From assembly GCA_964352225.1 (NCBI GenBank), contig CAYGRM010000339.1, forward strand, positions 1 to 7,372: DNA of 7,372 nt. Reading direction: 5' to 3'. Positions 1 to 5,615 of the stretch are shown here, piece after piece; the stretch's first letter is position 1; each line of letters opens with the position of its first letter. This stretch comes from CAJQQY01 sp964352225. GTDB taxonomy: Bacteria > Bacteroidota > Bacteroidia > Chitinophagales > Saprospiraceae. The notes under the pieces were generated by a model, which made no database searches, was not told the DNA's origin, and saw only the letters and a program-made list of their open reading frames with translations. Made by a program: the position numbers and the translations under genes.

Positions 1-53
1 TTTTTTGTAATTATATTGTTAGGGTGGTCGCTTAGAGTAAACACGGTTCAGAG
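1..53. repeat. 53-bp direct repeat, left copy
   Basis: This segment recurs in the same orientation at 7261-7314 with about five substitutions and one inserted base. Shared blocks include TTTTTTGTAATTA, ATTGTTAGGGT and GTAAACACGGT. Here it follows the truncated IS5 transposase. The right copy follows a truncated subtilase. Both contexts suggest the end of a mobile element or a recombination scar, but the identity is unknown. The left copy begins at the first base of the window, so its true extent cannot be seen. Confidence 0.7.
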
Positions 54-420
54 GTAGCTGCGATGTTTTTATACTTATTGGCTTGTGGCGAGCGGAGAGC
101 GTATGTGAACCATCAAACTGAACAGATGACATATCTAAATATGCTTTGTTCAAAATTAGAAGATGTGTCCACATTTTTTTCCATGAACTATCTTTTGACC
201 ATTTATTAAAGTGATAATAGACTGAATTCCAAGAAATTAGAATTCGTCTACAAAATGCAGAAATGGGAAGTTCTCGCCATTGGCATCCACTTTTCAGACG
301 ATAAATAATTGCTTTTACAATTCGCCAAAGTGGTACTTTTGTTTTTCTACCTAAAGGACTTTGGCTTAAGTAAGGAAGCAAGTTTTTTGTTATGAACTTT
401 TTAGATAATTTTACATACAT
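19..420 (-). pseudogene. IS5-family transposase, 5' part only (truncated)
   Basis: This reading frame encodes 133 residues. The first 107 or so match the N-terminal half of IS5-family (ISL2/IS1031-like) transposases: a basic start, then SGCQWRELP (residues 44-52), then WNSVYYHFNKWSKD (64-77), then SSVQFDGSHT (98-107). The Asp at residue 103 corresponds to the first catalytic acid of the DDE centre. After DGSHT the family normally continues with an AKRGGE..YQGRK segment. Here none of the three frames resembles it, so homology stops at about position 104 and the last 26 residues look like read-through into foreign sequence. The second Asp and the Glu are absent, so the fragment cannot be an active enzyme. 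ATG at 420 is the natural start, because family similarity begins close to it. Family call is from remembered motifs. Confidence 0.75.
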
Positions 421-477
421 GTTGCAAGAGGTTTTAAATCGTTTGTGTGAGAACTAACAATTTATCGCTTTTGCAAC
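421..477 (-). other. IS5 leader region with 7-bp inverted repeat
   Basis: The 57 bases directly upstream of the IS5-type start codon are bounded by GTTGCAA at 421-427 and its reverse complement TTGCAAC at 471-477. This could be the 5' terminal region of the IS, with an end near 478. The opposite end is missing, so terminal repeats cannot be paired. From here to about 664 the sequence is AT-rich and I see no gene in it. Confidence 0.3.
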
Positions 478-670
478 ATTTTTTAATCCCTCTTTTGTGA
501 TTACTTTTTAAACTACTTCATACATTGTTTTTTTTATTCGGAAAAAATACATACATTTATTTTTCACTTTAAACATTCCTTCAATTGGAATCCAGCCGTT
601 TAAAGTTGAATCAACTGAAGTTATCTAAATTCATTTAAATTATTACACTACTATTTTTTAATCGTGTTAA

Positions 671-717
671 GTGCCATTAAGTCGTACTAGGTACTTTGCC
701 AAAAAATCGTACTAACT
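671..717 (+). repeat. Left inverted end of the IS481-like element, two-site structure
   Basis: The end holds two direct copies of a 17-bp motif, GCCATTAAGTCGTACTA (673-689) and GCCAAAAAATCGTACTA (698-714), 25 bp apart. Such repeated sites at transposon ends are commonly transposase-binding sites; that role is inferred here. The last codons of the transposase, including its stop, lie inside this repeat. Confidence 0.8.
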
Positions 718-1508
718 TTTTGAGCTTGCCAAAAGAGTGGTAATTTAAGTTGTACGTTTGCCATATTCCAAAAAACACTTCCGATTAAAATCTCCTTAGA
801 AATTCCTTTTATAGGAATTTTCTGGAGTAAAAGTTCTTTGTCATCATGAATATTTAACATCAAAGTTTCACGATCAAAAGTGATTACTACTTGAGTATTT
901 TTTTTTGCTTTACCGGCATGATACTGATTACCTCCTAGGGTGATCGTTTTGTTTTTGCTTGTCCACCGATACCATTTACCTTTTTGTAAAAAATCATAAA
1001 TTCTTTTGATATCGATTAACTTGTCCTCTAGATGAGGATGATAAAAACGACCAGAGTGTTTTTTTTGAGCAAAAGCATAAGGTGTCTGATTTTCTAAACT
1101 AGAACATGGAAAGGTCTGGTTTAAAAATTTACGTCTTTGCTGACAGAAACTAAATAACTGCTCCCAGTTAGCATGTTCAATTCCTTGTATCGCTTGTCGT
1201 TCTATGGTTTGATGCATTCTTTTTACTCTAGCCTGATCAGTAGGCTGATGAATTCGGCTCAATGTCTTAGATATGCCTAATCCAATTAACCATAGATGGA
1301 AAAGAGTTGGAAAAGGGGAACCTCCTTTATTTTCATGAAAAACACTCTCGTGGTCAGTTTGTATGATTTCTGGAAGCCCATTTTCCATAAATGCTAATCG
1401 TAAAGCAGCTTGATAAGCTATGCGTTTGGAATAACCATAGATACTTTTTTTCCTATTTGGAAAAGCCATACAATAAATTCGGCTGTATACATCCTTGATA
1501 TTGATCAT
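687..1508 (-). pseudogene. IS481-like transposase, frame C: integrase core, catalytic Glu replaced by Lys
   Basis: The 273-residue frame carries the rest of the rve-type core: INIKDVYSRIY (residues 2-12), the second Asp in IIQTDHESVF (Asp52), the SPFPTLFHLWL stretch, and the conserved block QPTDQARVKRMHQT (88-101). In related enzymes this last block usually reads ..VER.HQT, with the Glu as the third catalytic acid. Here codon AAA (1223-1221) gives Lys96, a change explained by one G-to-A substitution in GAA. The C-terminal part (about 150-273) is the basic beta-rich tail usual for this group, and its last residues are encoded in the left inverted end. Together with the frame break upstream, this strongly suggests an inactive transposase. 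Confidence 0.75.
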
Positions 1509-1860
1509 AGCTATTGACTACAAAATTACCCTGTGCGTCTAGTTCCCAAATATGATGAGGTCTTTCAGCTTTTTTTAATTGGCTATCTGGCATTGCTATT
1601 TGTTTATCATAGCGTTTGACTAATCCGTAAGTTTTAAGCAAACGGCCAATAGATCTTATACTTGGTATAATCAAGTCAACAAATCTAGGATCTTTTTGAA
1701 GTTCCGTATGGATTATTCTTGTTCCCCAACTGGGGTATTTTTTCCGTAGGTCTAAAATATACCGTTTTATTGGGGCATTAAATGTAGGTAATACTCCTTC
1801 CTGAGTAGGGCGTCCAAGTACTGAATGTATCGCCCCTTTTTTTGGAGGCGTTGTCGCCAT
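1453..1860 (-). pseudogene. IS481-like transposase, frame B: linker and first catalytic Asp
   Basis: The 135-residue frame continues frame A after a -1 shift. Real similarity runs from about residue 8 (KGAIHSVLGRP) to about residue 116. It covers the second DNA-binding region (YPSWGTRIIHTEL, residues 42-54) and ends at HHIWELDAQGN (102-112), where Asp108 is the first acid of the integrase-core DDE triad. Beyond about residue 117 the text turns to noise. The next piece, INIKDVYSR, continues in a frame shifted by +1 (or -2), with the only open overlap at 1453-1517. No slippery site is evident there, so I read this second break as a small deletion. ATG 1860 is probably not a true start. Confidence 0.7.
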
Positions 1861-1976
1861 TTACGAACAGTCCATATTGATATATTTAAACGGGTGGCAA
1901 TTTCTTGGCTTTTTAACCCTTTTACTGCTAGTTGTTTAATCTCTAGTCGAGTTTCCAATGATGTCAATTTATTCAT
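1767..1976 (-). CDS. IS481-like transposase, frame A: N-terminal helix-turn-helix
   Basis: A 69-residue frame starts at ATG 1976 (MNKLTSLETR). I prefer this to the earlier ATG at 2048, which lies inside the terminal repeat. Residues about 12-45 form a helix-turn-helix (LEIKQLAVKGLKSQEIATRL, then the recognition stretch ISIWTVRKWRQR), as in IS481, IS3 and IS630 N-terminal DNA-binding domains. Sensible sequence ends at residue 48 (QKKG). The remaining 21 residues look like out-of-frame translation. At that point the DNA reads A-AAA-AAG in the zero frame (1842-1836). A -1 shift there joins exactly to the next frame, giving RLQKKGAIHSVLGRP. This could be programmed frameshifting or simple homopolymer decay. 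Confidence 0.7.
   Translation of the reverse strand: MNKLTSLETRLEIKQLAVKGLKSQEIATRLNISIWTVRKWRQRLQKKGRYIQYLDALLRKEYYLHLMPQ
1836..1842 (-). promoter_or_regulatory. A-AAA-AAG slippery heptamer, candidate -1 frameshift site
   Basis: Zero-frame codons CAA-AAA-AAG contain the canonical X-XXY-YYZ heptamer used for -1 frameshifting in many IS3-type elements. Slipping back one base reads AAA-AAA-GGG and enters the frame that carries the first catalytic Asp. It is followed by GGGGCG, which can pair with the CGCC just upstream, though a convincing downstream stimulatory structure is not obvious. Confidence 0.4.
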
Positions 1977-2000
1977 GATAGGCTCTCTTTTGAGCACTAA

Positions 2001-2049
2001 AGTTAGTACGACTTTTTGGCAATTTAACTTAGTACGACTTAATGGCACT
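2001..2049 (-). repeat. Right inverted end of the IS481-like element, two-site structure
   Basis: On the minus strand this end carries the same two motifs, GCCATTAAGTCGTACTA (2046-2030) and GCCAAAAAGTCGTACTA (2020-2004), 26 bp apart. They mirror the left end. The transposase promoter probably lies in or beside this end, since the gene starts about 25 bp inward. Confidence 0.8.
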
Positions 2050-2193
2050 CAGCAATCGCAAAAAAAATAAGGAGCAACTCTTTTTTTTAAAGAGGATTAT
2101 TGACTCATTCAATAGTTTAATCTTGCGATGTCCATTGATATCGAAATGGATATACAGCGTTATGCTTTTTCCTAACACGAATACTTAATTTGA

Positions 2194-2217
2194 AAAATTA
2201 AAATTAAAATTAAAATT
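2194..2217 (+). repeat. Four tandem AAAATT hexamers before the first collar gene
   Basis: Four perfect AAAATT copies end 6 bp before the ATG at 2224. A/T-rich leaders without a Shine-Dalgarno sequence are typical of Bacteroidota, so this is likely part of the translation start region. Just upstream, TTAATTTG (2185-2192) is one base off the Bacteroidota -7 box TAnnTTTG. I see no good -33 box, so a promoter here is only a guess. Confidence 0.6.
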
Positions 2218-2223
2218 ATAAAT

Positions 2224-2835
2224 ATGGAAAAACAAATCATGGAAGGAACGGTAGGTGAAATCAGGATGTTCGCTGGTAAAAAACCTCCCAAAAACTGGGC
2301 TTTTTGCCACGGTCAACTTATTGACATGCGGGAGCACGAAGAACTGTACGCTATTTTCGGAACGACCTATGGAGGGGATGGTATCCATACGATTGCGCTC
2401 CCCGACCTACGTGGGCGGGTTCCTATTGGAAGTAATATTGATGAAGGTTACTATAATGATGAGCCTATAAAAGAACCAGTAGGACCTAATTTCTTTCTTG
2501 AATTCCCAGAATATCTTTTGCCCGGCGATATGGGAGGAGAAAGTAAGGCCCAAATGTCATGGAATAATCTTCCACCTCACGGACATGAGCTCGAAGTAAG
2601 GGTTACTAACAAGGAAGCAAACACTACAAATCCTAATTCAATTTTAGCAAAAAATAAATTAAAAATTTTCACTCCAGATGATGCTATTAGAAGTAATCAC
2701 CCTGATTGGAAAAGTAAAAGATTAGAATGCGAAATGGAAGGTGAAGGTGCTCCTTTTGAAAATACGGCTCCTTCTTTGGGAATCAACTATATTATAGCTA
2801 TTAAAGGAGTAATGCCAGAAACTAATCAATTGTAA
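2224..2835 (+). CDS. Phage tail-collar domain protein (COG4675 type), module 1
   Basis: This 203-residue protein starts with the collar domain (about residues 10-70): GEIRMFAG, NWAFCHGQ with the WxxC pair Trp25/Cys28, YGGDG (49-53) and LPDLRGRVPIG (59-69). PPHGH at 117-121 supplies the His-x-His of the family, and the end, NYIIAIKG (188-195), replaces the usual final Cys with Ala. It is longer than its neighbours because of an insert at about 72-104 (DEGYYNDE...LLPGDMGG). No signal peptide or membrane segment is visible. ATG 2224 has the best A/T leader. ATG 2239 (MEGTVGEIR) matches the starts of the paralogues and is the alternative. Collar domains form the trimeric tips of phage tail fibres; the role of the free-standing COG4675 proteins is not known to me. 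First gene of the array, just downstream of the IS481-like element. Confidence 0.88.
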   Translation: MEKQIMEGTVGEIRMFAGKKPPKNWAFCHGQLIDMREHEELYAIFGTTYGGDGIHTIALPDLRGRVPIGSNIDEGYYNDEPIKEPVGPNFFLEFPEYLLPGDMGGESKAQMSWNNLPPHGHELEVRVTNKEANTTNPNSILAKNKLKIFTPDDAIRSNHPDWKSKRLECEMEGEGAPFENTAPSLGINYIIAIKGVMPETNQL

Positions 2836-2852
2836 TTTTTTTAAAATATTCT

Positions 2853-3015
2853 AGAAACTGTTTTGAAATTAATTGCAGATTTTTTTATGCCTCTTTTTTC
2901 GCCATACTTCAGCTTTTTTTCGAACAATAGCTCAGGCTATTCTACTCAAAAAGAGCTTCGTCTGACGAAAAAATCTACTATAAAAAATTTCCACACTAAT
3001 TTCAAAACAGTTTCT
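2853..3015. mobile_element. MITE-like palindromic element, 163 bp
   Basis: A perfect 19-bp inverted repeat, AGAAACTGTTTTGAAATTA (2853-2871) and its complement (2997-3015), encloses a non-coding interior. A hairpin, AATAGC-TCAG-GCTATT (2926-2941), sits exactly at the centre. Between them there are partial complements such as AGATTTTTT (2877-2885) with AAAAAATCT, so the whole unit can fold into one long imperfect hairpin. No coding potential and no clear target duplication are seen. The size and shape fit a miniature inverted-repeat element mobilised in trans. It fills most of the gap between collar genes 1 and 2 and may affect transcription through the array. Confidence 0.7.
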
Positions 3016-3034
3016 TAAAAACCAATTTTTAATT

Positions 3035-3580
3035 ATGGAAGGAACATTAGGTGAAATCAGACTTTTTGCAGGAGATGTGGTACCAGTAAACTGGGCATTA
3101 TGTAAAGGTCAAGCAATGTCAATCACTCAAAATTCAGCTTTGTATGCTGTTATAGGTAATACCTTTGGTGGTCTTAAAACAGAAAATGAGTTTTACCTCC
3201 CTGATTTTAGAGGAAGAAGTGCGTTAACCTGGGACTCTATGGATGAGCCAGATTACATAGGGAAATATTCTACTCAAATAGGTGGACGATATGCTAAAAG
3301 GATTAATGATTGGGATCTTCCTGAACATAGTCATATAGTTAACATCCCAGTTAATTCTGAAGATCCAAATGAAAGCGATCCGGTCAATTTTTTAGCAAAG
3401 GAATTGATCTATCACGATGGAGAATCTTCAGAGGGAAACTTAATTCGTTTTTCTAGAGATTTAGTAGGAAATGGAAAATATGGAGAATCTGTCCCACCCA
3501 CCCCCGTCAATAACATGCAACCTTTCCTAGTGGTCAATCATATCATTTGTATTAAAGGAAAATTTTCATCTTTTGAGTAA
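3035..3580 (+). CDS. Phage tail-collar domain protein, module 2
   Basis: This 181-residue protein has the standard plan: MEGTLGEIRLFAG at the start, NWALCKGQ (Trp20, Cys23), a divergent FGGLKTENEFYLPDFRGR (44-61), then DLPEHSH (94-100), where HSH keeps the His-x-His but PPH has become PEH, then SEDPNESDP (108-116), and a closing NHIICIKG with Cys172. The collar stretch covers about residues 5-65. It is the most divergent of the short modules in the LPDLRGR region (RSALTW follows instead of a Gly-rich turn). The start follows CCAATTTTTAATT directly, with no Shine-Dalgarno. Collar gene 3 follows after only 27 bp, so the two are likely co-transcribed. No signal peptide is visible. Confidence 0.87.
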   Translation: MEGTLGEIRLFAGDVVPVNWALCKGQAMSITQNSALYAVIGNTFGGLKTENEFYLPDFRGRSALTWDSMDEPDYIGKYSTQIGGRYAKRINDWDLPEHSHIVNIPVNSEDPNESDPVNFLAKELIYHDGESSEGNLIRFSRDLVGNGKYGESVPPTPVNNMQPFLVVNHIICIKGKFSSFE

Positions 3581-3607
3581 CAATTACATCATAAAACTTA
3601 CAAAATC

Positions 3608-4174
3608 ATGAAAGGATATTTAGGAGAAATTCGAATTTTTACAGGAAAGAGAACACCTAATCTATGGGCTCCATGTAATGGAGCAACTTTGAAAATAAAC
3701 GAGTATCCCCAACTCTATGAAATATTAGGTGATACATACGGAGGGGACAATAAAACCACCTTTGCACTTCCTGACTTAAGATACAAATTTGCAGTTGGAA
3801 CAGGGGAAGGTGATATGATAGACAAAGTTGATTTAGGTCAAAAATTTGGAAAAAAGACCGTTAAATTAACTAAAGCCAATATACCACCACATCAACATGA
3901 GGTATTTTTAGCTGTTTTAAATGATGATTTAGTAGTGAGGGAAGAATCAAAAATAAAGGAGTGGTTCGGTAGTAGTGTGCTATCTCCAATTCATACCATC
4001 TTATCCAAAGGTAAAGTTTATAATAAAACATCTACTCCTGGACAATACCTAAAGGGCACTTCTTTAAAAAAAAGTGATGCAGCAAGAGATCAAGGGTTAG
4101 ATAATTATCAACCTTTTGTAGCGTGTTCTCATATTATTTGTATAGGTGGAATTCCTCCTTTACTGGAAGAGTAA
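3608..4174 (+). CDS. Phage tail-collar domain protein, module 3
   Basis: This 188-residue protein opens with MKGYLGEIRIFTG. It has LWAPCNG (Trp20, Cys23), YGGDNKTTFALPDLR (44-58) and then YK where the paralogues have GR. The His motif is IPPHQH (92-97). The middle region departs most from the family: the SxEDAEESxP segment is replaced by a longer charged stretch (about 103-125, DDLVVREESKIKEWFG) before the recognisable HTILSKGKVYN (129-139). The end, SHIICIGG, carries Cys177, with another Cys at 173. The variable middle region would be a candidate ligand-contacting part if the modules are fibre tips. No leader peptide or membrane segment is seen. A perfect palindrome follows 22 bp after the stop. 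Confidence 0.87.
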   Translation: MKGYLGEIRIFTGKRTPNLWAPCNGATLKINEYPQLYEILGDTYGGDNKTTFALPDLRYKFAVGTGEGDMIDKVDLGQKFGKKTVKLTKANIPPHQHEVFLAVLNDDLVVREESKIKEWFGSSVLSPIHTILSKGKVYNKTSTPGQYLKGTSLKKSDAARDQGLDNYQPFVACSHIICIGGIPPLLEE

Positions 4175-4196
4175 ATCACTTACTCTATAGGCCATT

Positions 4197-4229
4197 ACGT
4201 ATACTAAACTTTCAAAGTTTAGTATACGT
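4197..4229. repeat. Perfect 16-bp inverted repeat, one-base centre
   Basis: ACGTATACTAAACTTT (4197-4212) is followed by a single C and then its exact reverse complement (4214-4229). In RNA this gives a long AU-rich hairpin. No run of T follows (the next bases are GTACGTACCCC), so it is not a standard terminator. An operator, an mRNA-processing or stabilising hairpin, or the core of a decayed palindromic repeat are all possible. Confidence 0.75.
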
Positions 4230-4284
4230 GTACGTACCCCCTGATACGCATTCATCTTTAATAATCAAAAAAATCAAAATAACC

Positions 4285-5439
4285 ATGAAAAGAATGATCG
4301 GTGAGATAAAAATTTTTACAAGTATAGATTGCTTGGAAAACTGGGTTGATTGTGATGGTAGGCTATTGGATAAAAGTGACCATCCGAAATTATTTGAAGT
4401 ACTACAATATGCTTACGGAGGAGATGGAGATTCTAAATTTGCAATTCCTGATTTAAGGGGTAGAATACCGGTTGGTACAGGTAGTTTCAATCGTGCAGTT
4501 CCAGGTGCTAAGCCAGATCCAAGCAAGAAATATGGAGTGGAAATAGAAGTAGTTCCCTTTAATGTAGGAGATAAAGGGGGGACCAATACCTCAAAAATAG
4601 AAATCGAACATATGCCTCCCCATCATCACGTCGCAACCATTGATGTTAGTGTGGAAGAGGCAGAAGAGACTTCTCCTTCACTTACTTTAGCTAAAAGTAC
4701 CCTTTTTAATGAGGATGCTTCTGAAGATCAATACTTAGGGGGAATAGTAAGTAGCTCTGTTGGTTCAGGAGAATCTTTCACCAATAATGCTCCTACCATT
4801 GGGCTTCGCTATTGTATTTCAATAAAGGAAGAAGAGGAAAAAGAGGAAGAAAAAATTGATTATATGATAGGAGAAATCCGGCTATTTGCTGGTGCTACTC
4901 CTCCGGAAGGGTGGATAATATGTGGTGGACAAAAACTAGAAATTAGTAAAAATACTGCATTATTTTCCTTAATGGGTACTAATTGGGGAGGAAACGGCAG
5001 AACTGATTTTGTGATACCCAATTTTCAATGCAGAGCTGGAATTGGATCTAATCTTTCAGGTAGTCAATACCAGGCACATTTAAAGACAAGTAATGGTATT
5101 GAAGTTTCGCTATGCATGAAAAGGTTTTGGGCCGCTCCATTAGGCAATAATGCATTTGGAGGGGGAGGGACATATTTTAAAAAACTATCTCCACATCAAA
5201 TTCCACCTCATCATCATGACTATAAAGTAAAAGTTAGTACTGAAGACGCTGAAGAAAGTACGCCAAGTCACGTATTAGCACAGGGGAAATATTATAATGA
5301 AGAAGCCTCTCCTGGAGCTAAACTTGGAGGAGTTGTTTGTGAAACGGTAGGAGAAGGTAAACCTTTAACTAATTATCAACCCTATCTTACGGTTAATTAT
5401 ATCATTTGTGTAAGGGGGGGTTATCCCAGCCGCTCTTAG
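4285..5439 (+). CDS. Double tail-collar protein: two fused modules (4A + 4B)
   Basis: This 384-residue protein has two complete collar modules in one chain. Module 4A (about 1-180) has MIGEIKIFTS, NWVDCDG (Trp20, Cys23), YGGDG, IPDLRGRIPVGTG (54-66), MPPHHH (110-115) and RYCISI. An acidic linker (about 182-193, EEEEKEEEKIDY) leads into module 4B, which begins MIGEIRLFAG at residue 194, exactly where a separate gene would start. Module 4B has GWIICGGQ (Trp210, Cys213), IPNFQCRAGIG, a Gly-rich insert (about 286-296), IPPHHH (306-311), VSTEDAEES (317-325) and NYIICVRG (Cys375). ATG 4285 is chosen because GEIK lies six residues in, as in the paralogues. The open frame extends back to 4123, but that part is noise overlapping gene 3. 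ATG 4294 is also possible. The fusion probably arose from two adjacent genes by stop-codon loss. Confidence 0.87.
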   Translation: MKRMIGEIKIFTSIDCLENWVDCDGRLLDKSDHPKLFEVLQYAYGGDGDSKFAIPDLRGRIPVGTGSFNRAVPGAKPDPSKKYGVEIEVVPFNVGDKGGTNTSKIEIEHMPPHHHVATIDVSVEEAEETSPSLTLAKSTLFNEDASEDQYLGGIVSSSVGSGESFTNNAPTIGLRYCISIKEEEEKEEEKIDYMIGEIRLFAGATPPEGWIICGGQKLEISKNTALFSLMGTNWGGNGRTDFVIPNFQCRAGIGSNLSGSQYQAHLKTSNGIEVSLCMKRFWAAPLGNNAFGGGGTYFKKLSPHQIPPHHHDYKVKVSTEDAEESTPSHVLAQGKYYNEEASPGAKLGGVVCETVGEGKPLTNYQPYLTVNYIICVRGGYPSRS

Positions 5440-5449
5440 TAGTTATTGC

Positions 5450-5572
5450 AAGTTGCGAACTTTTTTTATCGAACGAAAAGCGTCCTTTTTTAAGTCGAAA
5501 TCAAAGACCTGCCTGCCGGCAAAGGCAGGTTTTTCATTAAAATATCCGTTTTTATTCGACAGTTCGCAACTT
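5450..5572. mobile_element. Second palindromic, MITE-like element, 123 bp
   Basis: AAGTTGCGAACT (5450-5461) is repeated inverted at 5561-5572. Inside it, TCGAACGAAAAGCG near the left pairs imperfectly with the complement of CCGTTTTTATTCGA on the right. A G+C-rich hairpin lies close to the middle. There is no coding potential. Its end sequence differs from the 2853-3015 element, so the two are separate families with a similar plan. It occupies most of the gap between the double collar gene and collar gene 5. Confidence 0.6.
5507..5535 (+). terminator. Likely intrinsic terminator inside the palindromic element
   Basis: ACCTGCCT (5507-5514) pairs with AGGCAGGT (5523-5530) around the loop GCCGGCAA, followed by TTTTC. 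The 8-bp G+C-rich stem plus T-run is the usual shape. It lies 68 bp after the stop of the double collar gene and would end its transcript. Because the core is nearly symmetrical, it could also serve the other strand weakly. Confidence 0.6.
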
Positions 5573-5615
5573 AGGTTAGTTAAATCATTTTAGAACAAAA
5601 TTAAAAATTATTAAA

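Larger units (their letters stand above)
665..2053 (-). mobile_element. IS481-like insertion sequence, about 1.39 kb, decayed
   Basis: The element is bounded by about 48-bp imperfect inverted ends (roughly 670-717 and 2001-2049), identical over stretches such as AGTGCCATTAAGTCGTACTA. AATCG occurs just outside both ends (660-664 and 2054-2058) and may be a 5-bp target-site duplication. The left tip would then read TGT, as is common in IS481, but the two tips do not match perfectly. Inside, on the minus strand, lies one transposase spread over three frames (HTH, then first Asp, then integrase core). The IS481-like assignment rests on the HTH plus integrase-core layout with the ELDAQG...INIKDVYSR...QTDHESVF pattern. 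Two frame breaks and a Lys at the expected catalytic Glu suggest it cannot move itself. Confidence 0.8.

Noticed and set aside
421..664. A hidden small gene between the two insertion elements
   Set aside because: It is AT-rich with frequent stops in all frames and has no convincing start or motif.
1825..2070. 81-residue plus-strand frame across the right end of the IS481-like element
   Set aside because: It is antisense to the transposase HTH and shows no family resemblance; it is a shadow frame.
2131..2150. Short hairpin TCCATT/AATGGA upstream of the first collar gene
   Set aside because: A 6-bp A/T-rich stem is expected by chance in sequence of this composition.
2185..2388. 67-residue minus-strand frame over the start of the first collar gene
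   Set aside because: It is antisense to a clearly conserved collar domain and includes low-complexity FNFNFNF from the hexamer repeat.
2255..2470. 71-residue plus-strand frame inside collar gene 1
   Set aside because: It is an alternative frame of the same conserved coding region without recognisable motifs.
4123..4284. N-terminal 54-residue extension of the double collar protein
   Set aside because: It overlaps the end of collar gene 3 and reads through the palindrome. All paralogues start a few residues before GEIR/GEIK, so 4285 is the start.
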